A stretch of DNA of 64,000 bases. It comes from Bryum argenteum. Lineage: Eukaryota; Streptophyta; Bryopsida; Bryales; Bryaceae. Shown here one piece after another: positions 1-9,935 of the stretch; the stretch's first letter is position 1; every line of letters starts with the position of its first letter. A model generated the notes under the pieces. The model worked only from the letters and a program-made list of their open reading frames with translations, did no database searches and was not told where the DNA came from. Position numbers and translations under genes: made by a program. The stretch spans positions 20,228,097-20,292,096 of the forward strand of contig CM073324.1 in the NCBI GenBank assembly GCA_037043015.1, given 5' to 3'.

Positions 1-3000
1 GTGGAGGAGCTTGAGCGTGATCTGCGCCACCTGATTGCCTCGTGCACGTTTCTCACAGTCGTTCACGCATGCATAAAGTAATTCCTGGTTATTATTCTTT
101 GTCTTGCGTAGGTATTTCAGTCCAGGTGTTTTTTCGTGAAAGATTTGAGTACAGCTGGAACGATGTACACTGAGTTGCTAATTCATGCGGAAAGTGGAGT
201 TGTTGAAAGTCAATGTTTTCATCCTGCATTCTGTGCTTGTTGTTTGTTTCAGGAGTCTCTGTTCTTTGAGCAGAATAGCCTCAAAAGGAGTTGCTTCTTT
301 CGAGTTTCTTGTCCGCCAGTTCTTTAAGCTCCTTGATGGCTGTCAGAAGAGGGAGTCTGTTGCTGCTGAGAAAGTTGTAAGTGATTGATTTTGTGAAACC
401 TATGATCTGTGAAATGTCGTTTTCGTGGCGTGCTAGGAAATCCCTTTACTCTGATCCTGACTATTATTGATTGGCGAAGTCTAATTCCTGTTTTCTGTGC
501 AGAACATCTTGCGATGCTTGTTCTGTTTAGGTTTGTTGGCTCGATATGGAGCGGATTTTGTGGAGGCTTTTGACGATGAAGATATCAACATGACCCAGTT
601 CTTGGAGTTGTACAGTTTTTACCTGGGGCAGGATGATCTTGATATAAAAGCTCGGGCTCTACAAGTGGGATATTCTGAAATCTGTCTTTGTATTATGCTT
701 AGGAGCAGGCTGCATATGGAACGCTGATTACTGTCCAATATGGAAAAAAACTTGCTACTTTGATTCATTGTGCTTAAGAAAGCTCCTAGATTGCTACTCT
801 GGTACTATATCAGATATTTTTTGTTTCTATAGTAGCCTAGGTGCTGGCATCTGCAATTATTAAACCATGATATACGTTAAATTTCTTTGGCGCACTAGTC
901 GTCAGGAATTAATTTGTTTTGTTGATTTGTAGGCTTTGGGATTCATGTTCATTGCAAGACCCGAATTCATGATGGTTAAGGACATGGACAAGATGCTGGA
1001 GAGCACGCTCAATGTTGCTGCTGATGTGCGCATCAAGGTGGAACTTCTGAATACCCTCGTAGTCGGTTGTTTTCTCATATTTGTGGGTAGTCAACTCTCA
1101 TGTGACAAGTTGTGCCTTCTTAATTATTGAACCAAAGTATGTATTTTACCTCCTGTAAGCATAGAGGGTATGTGTTCTTATCTTCTTATGGGACCGATGT
1201 TGAGGTGTTACTGAGCTGTGATCACCTCTTACTTCGTAGATACAAATGCTTCGAAACTTCACCGATTATCTATCTGACGTCGAAGAGAAAATGGGGGTCA
1301 CCGACGGTGGGAACGAAAAAACTCATGGCGACAATGCTGTTCCAGTAGCTGCTGGTGCTGGAGACAGCAATATATGTGGTGGCATTATCCAGTTGCATTG
1401 GGATTTAATTTTAGAGAGGTGTTTGGATCTTAACGAGGAAGTTCGCCAAGTTGGATTGAAGGTCTTATCTCTGCCTTTGAAGCTTATGATAGGTTTGGTG
1501 TGCTGGTTGCAGAAACATATCTTCCTTAATTTTATTCACTGTTTGTCTACCTTTTACTCAATCCACTGTACTTATTGATCTGTTCTGAAAGTGGCGCACT
1601 GATTCTCCTGCTCCTCAAAATCAGGTGGTGGAGATAGTCCTGCGACAAGGTCTGGTGCATCCAATGACTTGTGTCCCACAGCTCATTGCTCTGGAAGTCG
1701 ATCAGCTGGAAGTGAACTGGAAACTTGCTCATCGACTGTTGCTGCATATGAACGAAAAGTATGTCCTTTCCTTATTATTGAGGAAGATAACTTCTTGGGA
1801 ATTGATCAATGTCGTAGGTCAGCAAAATATGTCACCATAACAACTGATGGTATAAGCAGATTGTTGTTTCTTGTGCATCATTTTTTGTTAACTTCTTAAA
1901 TGAGTGTCTACCATTGATATTAACGCAGAACCGTGAATTGTGCAGGTACCCTTCGTTTTTTGAAAGTCGCCTTGGGGACGGTCTCCTATTGTCATATGCT
2001 TTCATCCAATCTAAAGCAGTCAGCCGCGGACAGAAGGATGAGTCAAGCAGCCCAGCGTCTTTTGCGAAGCCAGGCATCTCACGAATTTACAAACTAATAC
2101 GAAGCTCTCGAAATTCGCGTAACAAGTTCTTATCATCTGTTATCAGAAAGTTCGACTTCGGGGCATCCGGCGTACAGTCTGTTCCATTCTTGGTGTACGT
2201 ACCACCTCAATCTAATTGCACCATTGATCCCTTTCAGATTCTGCAATAGATGTGTCAAATCCAGTTTCTGAGGTTTTTCTGGTATGTGTTTACTTGCACG
2301 ATTGTTCTATCAATCTAACGTCGGGTTTGATGGTTGCAGATATTGTTCAGAGGTTCTGTCAGTTCTGCCTTTTGGAATACCGGACGAGCCTCTTTATGTT
2401 GTGTTCACCATCAATAGAGTAGTCCAGGTTCGTGCGGGAGAACTGGAAGCAAATATGAAGGCCATCATCTCCGGAGGTACTTCTGGGGCTGCTGTGGTAA
2501 AGCAGGATGTTGAGAGTACTCCAGCAACAGATGAAGTCGCAGTGGATCCTCTTTCTACTATGCTTGATACTAATAAAGAGGTGGCCATTGATATGGCGGA
2601 CTTAGGAGGTTTAGCACAAGATGCTTTGGACAAGCTCAGGGTACTTGTGATCTCCTTCACTACTTTTACTGCTGAATCAAGCATTATCCTCAATCGACAA
2701 TCTTCATTTACAATAGTCTTCGCTGTATGACATCATATTTTAACCTTCTGGTTGGCGGATATGTAGGACTACTGCAACTCAGCCATGGCTTTGGCTTTGC
2801 TGCTTCGATTGAAGAGGCATATGAAGATAGTATATGGCTTAAATGATGCTCGCTGCCAGGTAAGGGGTTCTGATCGTTTCGGCATATGACTCAACTTTCC
2901 GTGCGTTATCTTCTGAAAGCTTCAGTGCCACGGAAATAAACCTTTTTAGAAATACCGGAATTTCAAATTGTTTCCTGGTTACCCTATAAGGATACTCATT

Positions 3001-3521
3001 GTCTCCATGGCATGATAGGCGTATCAACCAACTGAGGTAATCAAGCCGGGTGATATGCTCACAAGACGAGAGGGTATGAAGGAGTTCAATTTGAAGGGAC
3101 TACCGCTCGAAAGTTCAACGACAACGCAACAAATGGTAGAACAATATAAGGTGGGTGGCCCTCAAACACAAACATTACATTCTGTCCTATCATCTTGTTA
3201 CTAATCCACTGTGTTGTAAACTGCCAGGTATTCAAACGTTTGCTTAAGGAAGACACTCTCGATTACGCGGCATACACAGCAAATATATCAACAAAGAAAC
3301 GACCAGCTCGTGTTTCAACAGACAACCATGATAATTCTCCCCATGTCAACGGTGGAGGCCAACCTGTAGTAGCTCGTGCGCAGCCTAGAAGGAAAAGTGT
3401 AACACAAGCAACTGTGGAGAATGATCACTCTGATGCCGATGATAGTGATGAAGACTGGGGGGCCTCCAAATCTGGGATTAGGAACCACCACTCGGCTTCC
3501 AAGACTACCCGTAAGAAGTAA
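1..3521 (+). CDS. SCC2: SCC2/NIPBL cohesin-loading adherin, C-terminal part (gene starts before the window)
   Basis: SCC2 is the HEAT-repeat subunit that, with SCC4, loads cohesin onto chromatin in the nucleus. Seen: spliced segments at 1-77, 253-376, 503-664, 933-1058, 1240-1461, 1625-1758, 1946-2192, 2250-2272 (a tentative 23-nt microexon), 2340-2640, 2767-2859, 3019-3150 and 3228-3521, all with GT/AG borders and matching phases. Recognisable family blocks are [54 protein letters not shown] and [13 protein letters not shown]. The last exon adds a basic then acidic tail ([10 protein letters not shown]) ending in RKK. The N-terminal part lies upstream. The only doubtful junction is around 2192-2340, where the flanking exons differ in phase and need the microexon. 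Family assignment is secure; the exact exon 2250-2272 is inferred. Confidence 0.9.
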
Positions 3522-4000
3522 ATAATACTGTAGCGTAGAAAGCACTGTACCTTCCAATTTTTTTCTCGCACCTTGTATAAACATGCTGGGCAATTTGAAT
3601 AGGAAATTTTTGTATTCCATTCCACGAGTGGATTATCAGGCTCCGCTTTCAGACTGATGGGCCGACTTCCCTTGCGTTGACTTAAACTTTACATCAACTG
3701 CCCGAACTGAAAAAGACTAACATGACTTGTACTGTTCTTTTGATAACAGTGGGCTCTAATTCACGTGGCAGTCAATTTTTTACCCTTTCTTACACTTCAT
3801 GCTTGCTTGCTCAGGAGGTGGCTGAGTTTTGTTCCTAAGAAATCCGCATCATAAATGTTGAAACCTCAGAATTAGTCTCGTACTTTTGATGTTCTAGATT
3901 GTTGCAGCTCCTTAAGTTTCCCAGCCTCTCTTTGTCTCTCAATTCATTCAAACCACATGACCACGCTCATCTGCATTTGTTCAGGAGATGTTTCCTTTTC

Positions 4001-4048
4001 CAGGGTAAGGCATAACTTGATTAGCTTGTTAAGTTATGCCTTACCCTG
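4001..4048. repeat. Perfect 18-bp inverted repeat with 12-bp loop
   Basis: Arms 4001-4018 (CAGGGTAAGGCATAACTT) and 4031-4048 are exact reverse complements around a 12-nt loop. It lies about 480 bp after the SCC2 stop. It may be a decayed miniature element or a structured transcript end; no target-site duplication is clear. Confidence 0.75.
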
Positions 4049-4281
4049 CTTAGTGTGAATTCCTCAACGTTTGTGCAACTGTAACATATGTTTTTAGGCA
4101 ATCAGTTCTCGACTTTTCTATTGATGTGATCAAGCCGCAGAGGAGTCATTGAACCTCCTCTCCGATGTCAAAGGTATGGATTAAACAGCTTCTGATAATT
4201 GCCATGGTATATATGGCTGTTAAATTGTTAAGTTCGACCCCAAGATTATAGCCTATTCTTGTGGACAGAGTATTACTTTAG

Positions 4282-4488
4282 CCTGAGCCTGATGGGCCCT
4301 CGAAGACCCCCATTCTTCAAGACTCCCCTCTTGAGCCTTGGGAAGAGGAGCTCACATCAGCTGAAGTTGCAGAACTGCAAGAGCATGGCCAAAATTATGT
4401 GATTTGTGGTTTTTGTAAAGATCCAGAGCTTTTTCCGGATGGATATCCACCTGGGTGCCTGAATGTTAAAAACAAAAATCATGTTTGA
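4282..4488 (+). other. Unrecognised coding-like fragment (69 codons, no start codon)
   Basis: Directly after an acceptor-like TTTAG at 4277-4281, a frame runs open to TGA at 4486-4488. Its composition looks like real protein: an acidic stretch with EPWEEELTSAEVAELQEHG, then NYVICGFCKDPELFPDGYPPG with two cysteines three apart. There is no in-frame ATG, so it would be a terminal exon or a fragment of a decayed gene or transposon. No family was recognised and no upstream exon could be joined with confidence. Confidence 0.3.
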
Positions 4489-4634
4489 TATTGTGTACCA
4501 TCGTTGATTATGACAATTATTGAGTTTTTTTATGATAGGGAAAATAATAAAACGGATACCGGCACTACTATGTATTTGAACCCTCTTCATGTCACATTCC
4601 ATAATGTAATATTTGGGACATAGTTCAGGAGTAA

Positions 4635-4840
4635 GGGTTAGGGTGGGCATAATTGATTGGTTATTGTTTATATGTCACATTCATAGTTGTGATGATCACC
4701 AAGAGAGTGAAGCCTAGGTGTGACAATCAAGGGGGTTAGGGTTAGGATGGGCATACTTAATTGGCTATTGTCCATATGTCACATTCATAGTTGTGATAAT
4801 CACAAAGAGAGTGAAGCGTGAGGTGTGACAATCATGGGGG
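4635..4840. repeat. Two-copy tandem repeat, period about 104 bp
   Basis: Copies start at 4635 and 4739 and share GGGTTAGG...GGGCAT...ATATGTCACATTCATAGTTG...GTGTGACAATCA. They differ by scattered substitutions. Confidence 0.85.
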
Positions 4841-4843
4841 TTC

Positions 4844-4943
4844 GAGTGTACATACCAATGATACACAAAATGGAAGTTAGAGTGTACATACCAATGGTAT
4901 ATAGAATGGGGTTAGAGTGTATATACCAATGACATACAAAATG
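4844..4943. repeat. Three-copy tandem repeat, period 35-36 bp
   Basis: GAGTGTACATACCAATG recurs from 4844, 4880 and 4915 with small changes, directly after the 104-bp repeat. Confidence 0.85.
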
Positions 4944-5264
4944 AAATTGTGCAAATATGATCAAAAGATGATATATCATTCATATGAGGATTTTCTCTTG
5001 TATTCTTGGTAAAATATTCATTCAAATGAGTCTAGTGAGAATGTTATTCTATAGATCCATATTTCAGCTTTTGGAGAACATGATGTATTGTTGCAACTAA
5101 TAATTCAATTGATTTCGGTAGAGTGAAAATATCTCAAAATTTGAAGGTAGTGTGAAAATGGTAGAGTGGGTTAACACCACTCCAGCGAAGAGGATGTTTT
5201 AAAAAAATTGCTGATGTTCATCGGGGCCCTATCACCGTGCCTCCGACTGCACGCTTCGACCAAA

Positions 5265-5272
5265 AAACCCTA
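5265..5272 (+). promoter_or_regulatory. Telo-box (AAACCCTA) upstream of the Sm-G gene
   Basis: AAACCCTA lies about 320 bp before the start codon, inside a 5' region rich in CG-containing hexamers. Telo-boxes are common in promoters of plant translation and RNA-processing genes. The link to Sm-G is by position only. Confidence 0.5.
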
Positions 5273-5591
5273 GTATCGAAAATTGGGTGTCTTCCTCGTC
5301 GGTTGCAGCTTCCGGAACTCGCAGGAAGTACCGGAGTGAATCGATCTACTTTCACGCACGTCGTAGTCGTGGTAAGATTTCATACTCCTCCCTACTGCTT
5401 CGTCGTTCAAGTCCGCTCCTGAACTCACTTTGAGGAAAAAAAATTCCGAAACGCGTTCGGCCACTTCGTTTCTCTTTTCTCACAGGATTGGATCGAGCAT
5501 AAGAGCCGTGGTGATCTCTCAGTTTCTGGAGGCTTAGCGTTTAGATGGAAAAGCTGAATAGATTGTGCTTTTGATTGCAGGATAGTTCACC

Positions 5592-6160
5592 ATGAGCAAG
5601 TCAGGCCAACCTCCGGATTTGAAGAAGTACATGGACAAGAAGCTTAACAGTAAGCGCATTTTCTATCCTTTATTACTCGCTTCCTTTATCACTCGCATAA
5701 CAATATCTCGGTAACAGTCGGATAATTGTAGTCGTCACAAGCCATTAGGGTTTTGCGAAGCAAGCGACTCTGTTACTCGCATTACGGAAAGAGTCGGATA
5801 ATTGCAATTGTTACAAGTCGTTGAGGTTTTATATGATAAGGACTGATTCAATCGAGCAATGTATGGTGCTGCAGTCAAGCTCAACGCCGGCAGGAACGTG
5901 GTCGGGGTGCTGCGAGGGTTTGATCAGTTTATGAATCTTGTGCTGGACAACACCATCGAGATCAACGGTGCCGACAAAAATGACATCGGCATGGTGGTGA
6001 GTAAACCCTCTTCTCTATCCATTTTTTTTTTTGTTTTTTCTCTTTGCTTTCTCTCAACAATGTTTCTTTGCTTATGCTGTGTGCTGATCATTTGTTGCAG
6101 GTCATTCGAGGAAACAGTGTAGTCATGATCGAGGCTCTGGAAGCCGTCAGAACGAATTGA
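5592..6160 (+). CDS. SNRPG: Small nuclear ribonucleoprotein G (Sm-G), three exons
   Basis: Sm-G is one of seven Sm proteins forming the ring around the Sm site of U1, U2, U4 and U5 snRNA in the spliceosome. Exons 5592-5649, 5875-5996 and 6101-6160 join in phase to give 79 residues, the usual length. Sm1 is seen as LNAGRNVVGVLRGFDQFMNL and Sm2 as GMVVIRGNSVVMIEAL; the N-terminus MSKSGQPPDLKKYMDKKL is the plant form. The ATG at 5592 is chosen because it gives this N-terminus and directly follows a splice acceptor that ends the likely 5' UTR intron. Donors are GTAAGC and GTGAGT, acceptors GCAG. No sign of decay. It lies outside the segmental duplication, so it is single copy here. Confidence 0.95.
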
Positions 6161-6661
6161 TCGTTCGTTGTTTGTATGTGGTTAACTTGAAAGCTGCCTG
6201 GAGCGCTATCTATTCCTATTGTCTCGTGCATGATGCTTGGCCTTTCATCGTATGGAATCTTGGATCATTATGAGATTGAAATGTTATTGAAGGTATGATG
6301 TGATGTTAAGACAAACTTGCTGTTTGTTGCGTTCACCATTGTTTCTTTTGGGTCGGAATAGCACTTGTTTACATGAATCTTTTGAGGGTTGTAGGGCATG
6401 AGTTCATTTACTCATGCTGGGGTCCGTGGTTGCTGCTTTTACAGTTCGAGGTGGCTTATTGGCTTCCTGTTTATGCTTGAATATAGCGACTTTTTTGTTT
6501 TCTCTTCCGATGATACAGGGATCACTCGGAGAACGTAAAAAAATAAGTATCGACATGAAGATTTTGGAGTTATAAACCGAGTTCCGTGCAGTGTTGACAG
6601 GTCCAGTAACCAATTCAGATCGCCTTCCAGGCCTTCTGAAGCGAAATTTCCAAATTGATAT
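6161..6661. other. Spacer between Sm-G and tRNA-Lys
   Basis: Contains the Sm-G 3' UTR and about 350 bp with no recognisable gene or repeat. This sequence is not present in copy B, as expected if the duplication begins inside the tRNA. Confidence 0.6.
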
Positions 6662-6734
6662 GCCGTCCTAGCTCAGTTGGTAGAGCGCAAGGCTCTTAAC
6701 CTTGTGGTCCAGGGTTCGAGCCCCTGGGGTGGCG
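6662..6734 (+). tRNA. tRNA-Lys (anticodon CUU)
   Basis: A 73-nt cloverleaf without intron. Acceptor stem GCCGTCC/GGGTGGC (two G-U pairs), D arm GCTC/GAGC, anticodon stem CAAGG/CCTTG with loop CTCTTAA (anticodon CTT), T arm CAGGG/CCCTG with loop TTCGAGC, discriminator G. The A box (TAGCTCAGTTGG) and B box (GGTTCGAGC) are intact, so it looks functional. It is also the left breakpoint of the segmental duplication. Confidence 0.95.
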
Positions 6735-7197
6735 ATCTTGCTCCTCCTTTTGCAAACTCGTGAAATGCTTGTTACATTTTGGTCATTCAAGATCTCATTT
6801 CATCGTATTTGTCAGACGATTTGCAATTATCTTCTGAGAAGTGGGGTAATGCAGGAATGAAGACGCTTCGTAGCCTGCGTGGGTACAATTCATAGCATGT
6901 CTGCCTTACAAGAGATCATTACACAATGGCTAGTACTTGGCAGACAGACTGCTTGCACTTTCAATTCTTTTGACTAAAATTGCACCTAATTCTGTCTCTT
7001 ACAGGCAAACCTTGTGTGCACTACTTGATATGTTCATAATTGCATAGTACCCGGCACTTGAGTTCAAGATTATCCTTAAAAATCGTGCAACTTTGATTTT
7101 ACTTTGACCCTCAAAACCTTCAAATGTACAGGTTACTTGTGTGTGCATTTCAAGGCATCAAGTTCCAACTCTGCACTCAAACATGAACATGATCAGA

Positions 7198-7264
7198 ACG
7201 TAGATGCAGTCTTCAAACGTAGTTGCACTCTTCAAATGTAGATGCAGCCTTCAAATGTATATGT
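7198..7264. repeat. 19-bp tandem repeat, about three degenerate copies
   Basis: Unit close to ATGTAGATGCAGTCTTCAA. The same array in copy B (32713-32820) has five to six copies, so copy number changed after duplication. Confidence 0.8.
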
Positions 7265-8194
7265 AATCATGTATGGGAGACATTTCACCTCCTTTGTCTA
7301 TCTTGAAAACTTTCAGAATGTAATCACTTACTGCTTTTCATGACTTTTACACTTGACATTACTGATGGCATTAAGAATAATATTGAGTTATTTCATAGGT
7401 TTTTGAAATTCATCGCCAAGGATACTGCTAACACAGCTTCCAGTCTCACGTGAGTATTTTTTTTTATGAAAAAATTTCATACGAAACAATAACACGTCAA
7501 AAAGTAGGTTGAAAAGTGAGTGGTCCTTTGGCGACAAGGGGCTGTATCATACAGCCTATATGTACAGTAGTACTATTACGTGAAACTGCCACGAGGTGCT
7601 GTTAGTACCTACCATGAGGCTCTTGAGAAAGTAAATAATCTAATAAGACAGCAATTGAAAGTGCTTGGCTTCAGTTGTCTGTACTACTAGAACTGTCTCT
7701 TACTAGCTCCAGAATTCTGTCTGTAGGGAGACGCCAGTTTGTGTGTACTCTTTGCTAAAGAATTCAATTTCAAGCACCCATACTCCTTTTTCTCGATCCA
7801 TTGCCATGAGACAATATAGTAAGGTGCTCAATAAATACTATAAGGATGTTACTAGTGCAATCATTTTTCGTGCATGGGGAAAATTTGTAGAGAGATAGAG
7901 GAGGTGGAATCATCATTAATTTTTTGAACTCTTCTATAACGAGGAATGTGTTTTTTGAGTTGGAAATATAGGTTTTTCTAAAATGGTGCACAAAAGTAAC
8001 ACCTTGTAATGTTTGCAGTGAGTACACGGGGAAGTTATTATGTACTTGTGAGTGAAGATTACTAGAGTACAGTAGTGGAAAATGGGAACGGTGAGAAGGG
8101 ACACCCCAAGTATTCAAGAATTGTGACATTAGAGAAGTTGGAGATTGTTTGGTCACTTTTGGCTGCGTAGCAATAACCGCTACGTACATTGCAA

Positions 8195-8232
8195 TTTTTT
8201 ATTTTTTATTTTTTATTTTTTTATTTTTTTTC
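8195..8232. repeat. T-rich microsatellite (TTTTTTA)n, copy A only
   Basis: About five units. The matching place in copy B (near 33730) has no expansion. Confidence 0.85.
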
Positions 8233-8597
8233 CCATGAGCGATTAGTTTCTAGTAAAAGAAGACCAGACGTTTGGAATAAGGCAAGAATCCAAGCAACAT
8301 GTTTTTCTTTTTATCTCTTATCTACATTTGACGTGAGGGACTCAAATTTCTATCACATTTCACCCCATTTTTTTACTAGTGATAGTTGATTCTATCACCT
8401 TTATTCAATAGTATATAGTGATATATTGTGCATTGATTTTGGTACAATACTTCATGATTACATGAAAAAGCTTTAAGAGAGATGAGTGCATTTCCTACCA
8501 ATGATAGGACCGAGAATACAACCAAGCACAGCAATAAATCTAGCAGTGCACTAGATTTGAGAAATCTATCCTGGAACAGAGGCTTCAAATCTAGATG

Positions 8598-8873
8598 ACT
8601 CCTAGATTCACAGTTTCCCTTCTGGTTCCTTACTGATGGCAAGTGTGAAGTTGCTGCTGGCTTTCCGTCGAAGTAAAAGCAGCCTGAACCGGAAGCGGTG
8701 GATCCAGAATCAATCACTAAGATGCCAACAACTGCTCAGTAGAAAGTTGAGTAAGATCAGGACAACAACGTGGATACCTCAAACTGTATAATTATTAAAC
8801 AATTTACAGCCGCGACATTCGATCGTCAGCCGTCCTGCCACGATTCTATCATTGATCCTCGCTCTCCGTAGCT
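8598..8873. other. Island almost identical between copies A and B (possible exon or ncRNA)
   Basis: Compared with 34114-34389 I see one mismatch in 276 bp, while flanking sequence is roughly 85-90% identical with indels. On the plus strand, 8636-8791 encodes a basic 51-residue frame starting MASVKLLLAFRRSKSS, unchanged in copy B. On the minus strand, an exon-like piece runs from an acceptor near 8745 through IDSGSTASGSGCFYFDGKP to a GTAAGG donor near 8670. The downstream minus-strand frame CTARFIAVLGCILGP ends at a TAA that is conserved in copy B (RFVVILGCILGP). The strand is unresolved and no family was recognised. Confidence 0.4.
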
Positions 8874-9596
8874 AGAGTCTCAATCCGGATCACCATTCAA
8901 TCTCTACTCAGAACTTGTCTGCAGACTGCTCTACTCTAAAGATGGAATAATACATTCAGTTGATCACTTTAATGCTCTTTCCAGGATATTTAATAAACAT
9001 TAATCGGGGATACAAAGCAATCACTCTTGTGACACAACAACGTGATCGACATGTGCAGATTCTCCGTTGACTATCCCGTTCTAGACGATTCAATCTCCAC
9101 ATTACCATATTGTTCCCATGGGCCAGACCACCCTACGATCCATTTTGCAGTCCGATTAGGCTTCAGTTTCTTCAGTTAAAAATAAGGACTTACAGCTCCA
9201 TTAGTACGAGAACATGGACTGGTTAACCGAGAGTAACATTGTTTTAACGGATATTGCTCTACCGCTCAGACGTTGCTTGATCAGGGTATTGTTCAATTTG
9301 AGCACTGCTTCGGTTACAGTAGTAGTCTGTGATGTTCCACTGGGGTAAAAATCTCAACTGTGTCGAACTTATCCTAAGTTTCATTCTGTAGTCCAATTTC
9401 GCTGCAGTACCTTAAGCTCAGATTGAAAATAAGGACTCTTAACGAAGTATCGTACCAATCAGTATGGACAACTTGCAGGAGTTCTGACGGATATTGCTCT
9501 ACAGGTCCTTGGGTGATCAGGGTATTGATCATCATTATGTTCACAGTATTAGAGTGGTGTTCAAACACAGTTTTGAGAGCTTGGGTAAAAATTCTA

Positions 9597-9935
9597 CTAG
9601 CTACTGCTGCCGGTAGCGTTGATTCTGGGACTGTACTTACCAACAACGTTTCAGGCAGCGGTGACTTCATTGACACGGAATCCAAGACGAGCAAGCTGAG
9701 TTTCTTAATCGATACTGTCGGCAGTGCAAAGCAAAGGCACACGGTCTGGGGGATATGGCTGTTACGTTGACTGCAGTAAACCTTGACTTGTGGCCACTGC
9801 TTTGTAACTTGCTTAAATCTCACGGGATCTCATCAAGTGCTTGGATTGATTGAATGCCACGAACAGCCCCTGTCTGCTCACACGAAACTTCTCCTTCGCT
9901 GCCACGTCGATTATATGGTAAACTTAACTCTTTTG
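9597..9935 (-). other. Second conserved island with exon-like structure on the minus strand
   Basis: Matches 35125-35450 almost base for base. On the minus strand, 9641-9770 is bounded by a TGCAG acceptor and a GTAAGT donor in both copies and is open in one frame (PTVSIKKLSLLVLDSVSMKS). The copies differ inside it by one 3-nt indel and one silent change, as expected for coding DNA. The plus strand is also open over part of it (NNVSGSGDFIDTESKTSKLS), so strand is not proven. No family was recognised. A neighbouring minus frame (QTGAVRGIQSIQALDEIP) loses one base in copy B. Confidence 0.35.

Larger units (their letters stand above)
3522..5591. other. Spacer between SCC2 and the Sm-G gene
   Basis: This stretch holds the SCC2 3' UTR, a short perfect hairpin, a 69-codon coding-like fragment, two small tandem arrays, and then the Sm-G promoter and 5' UTR. 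A 5' UTR intron is likely: a GTAAGA donor near 5371 and an acceptor TTGCAG ending at 5580 fit an intron just before the start codon. No other gene was recognised. Confidence 0.6.

Noticed and set aside
4726..4750. TTAGGG-like telomeric sequence
   Set aside because: Only two adjacent units within a 104-bp tandem repeat, and plant telomeres are usually TTTAGGG. No telomere relic is supported.
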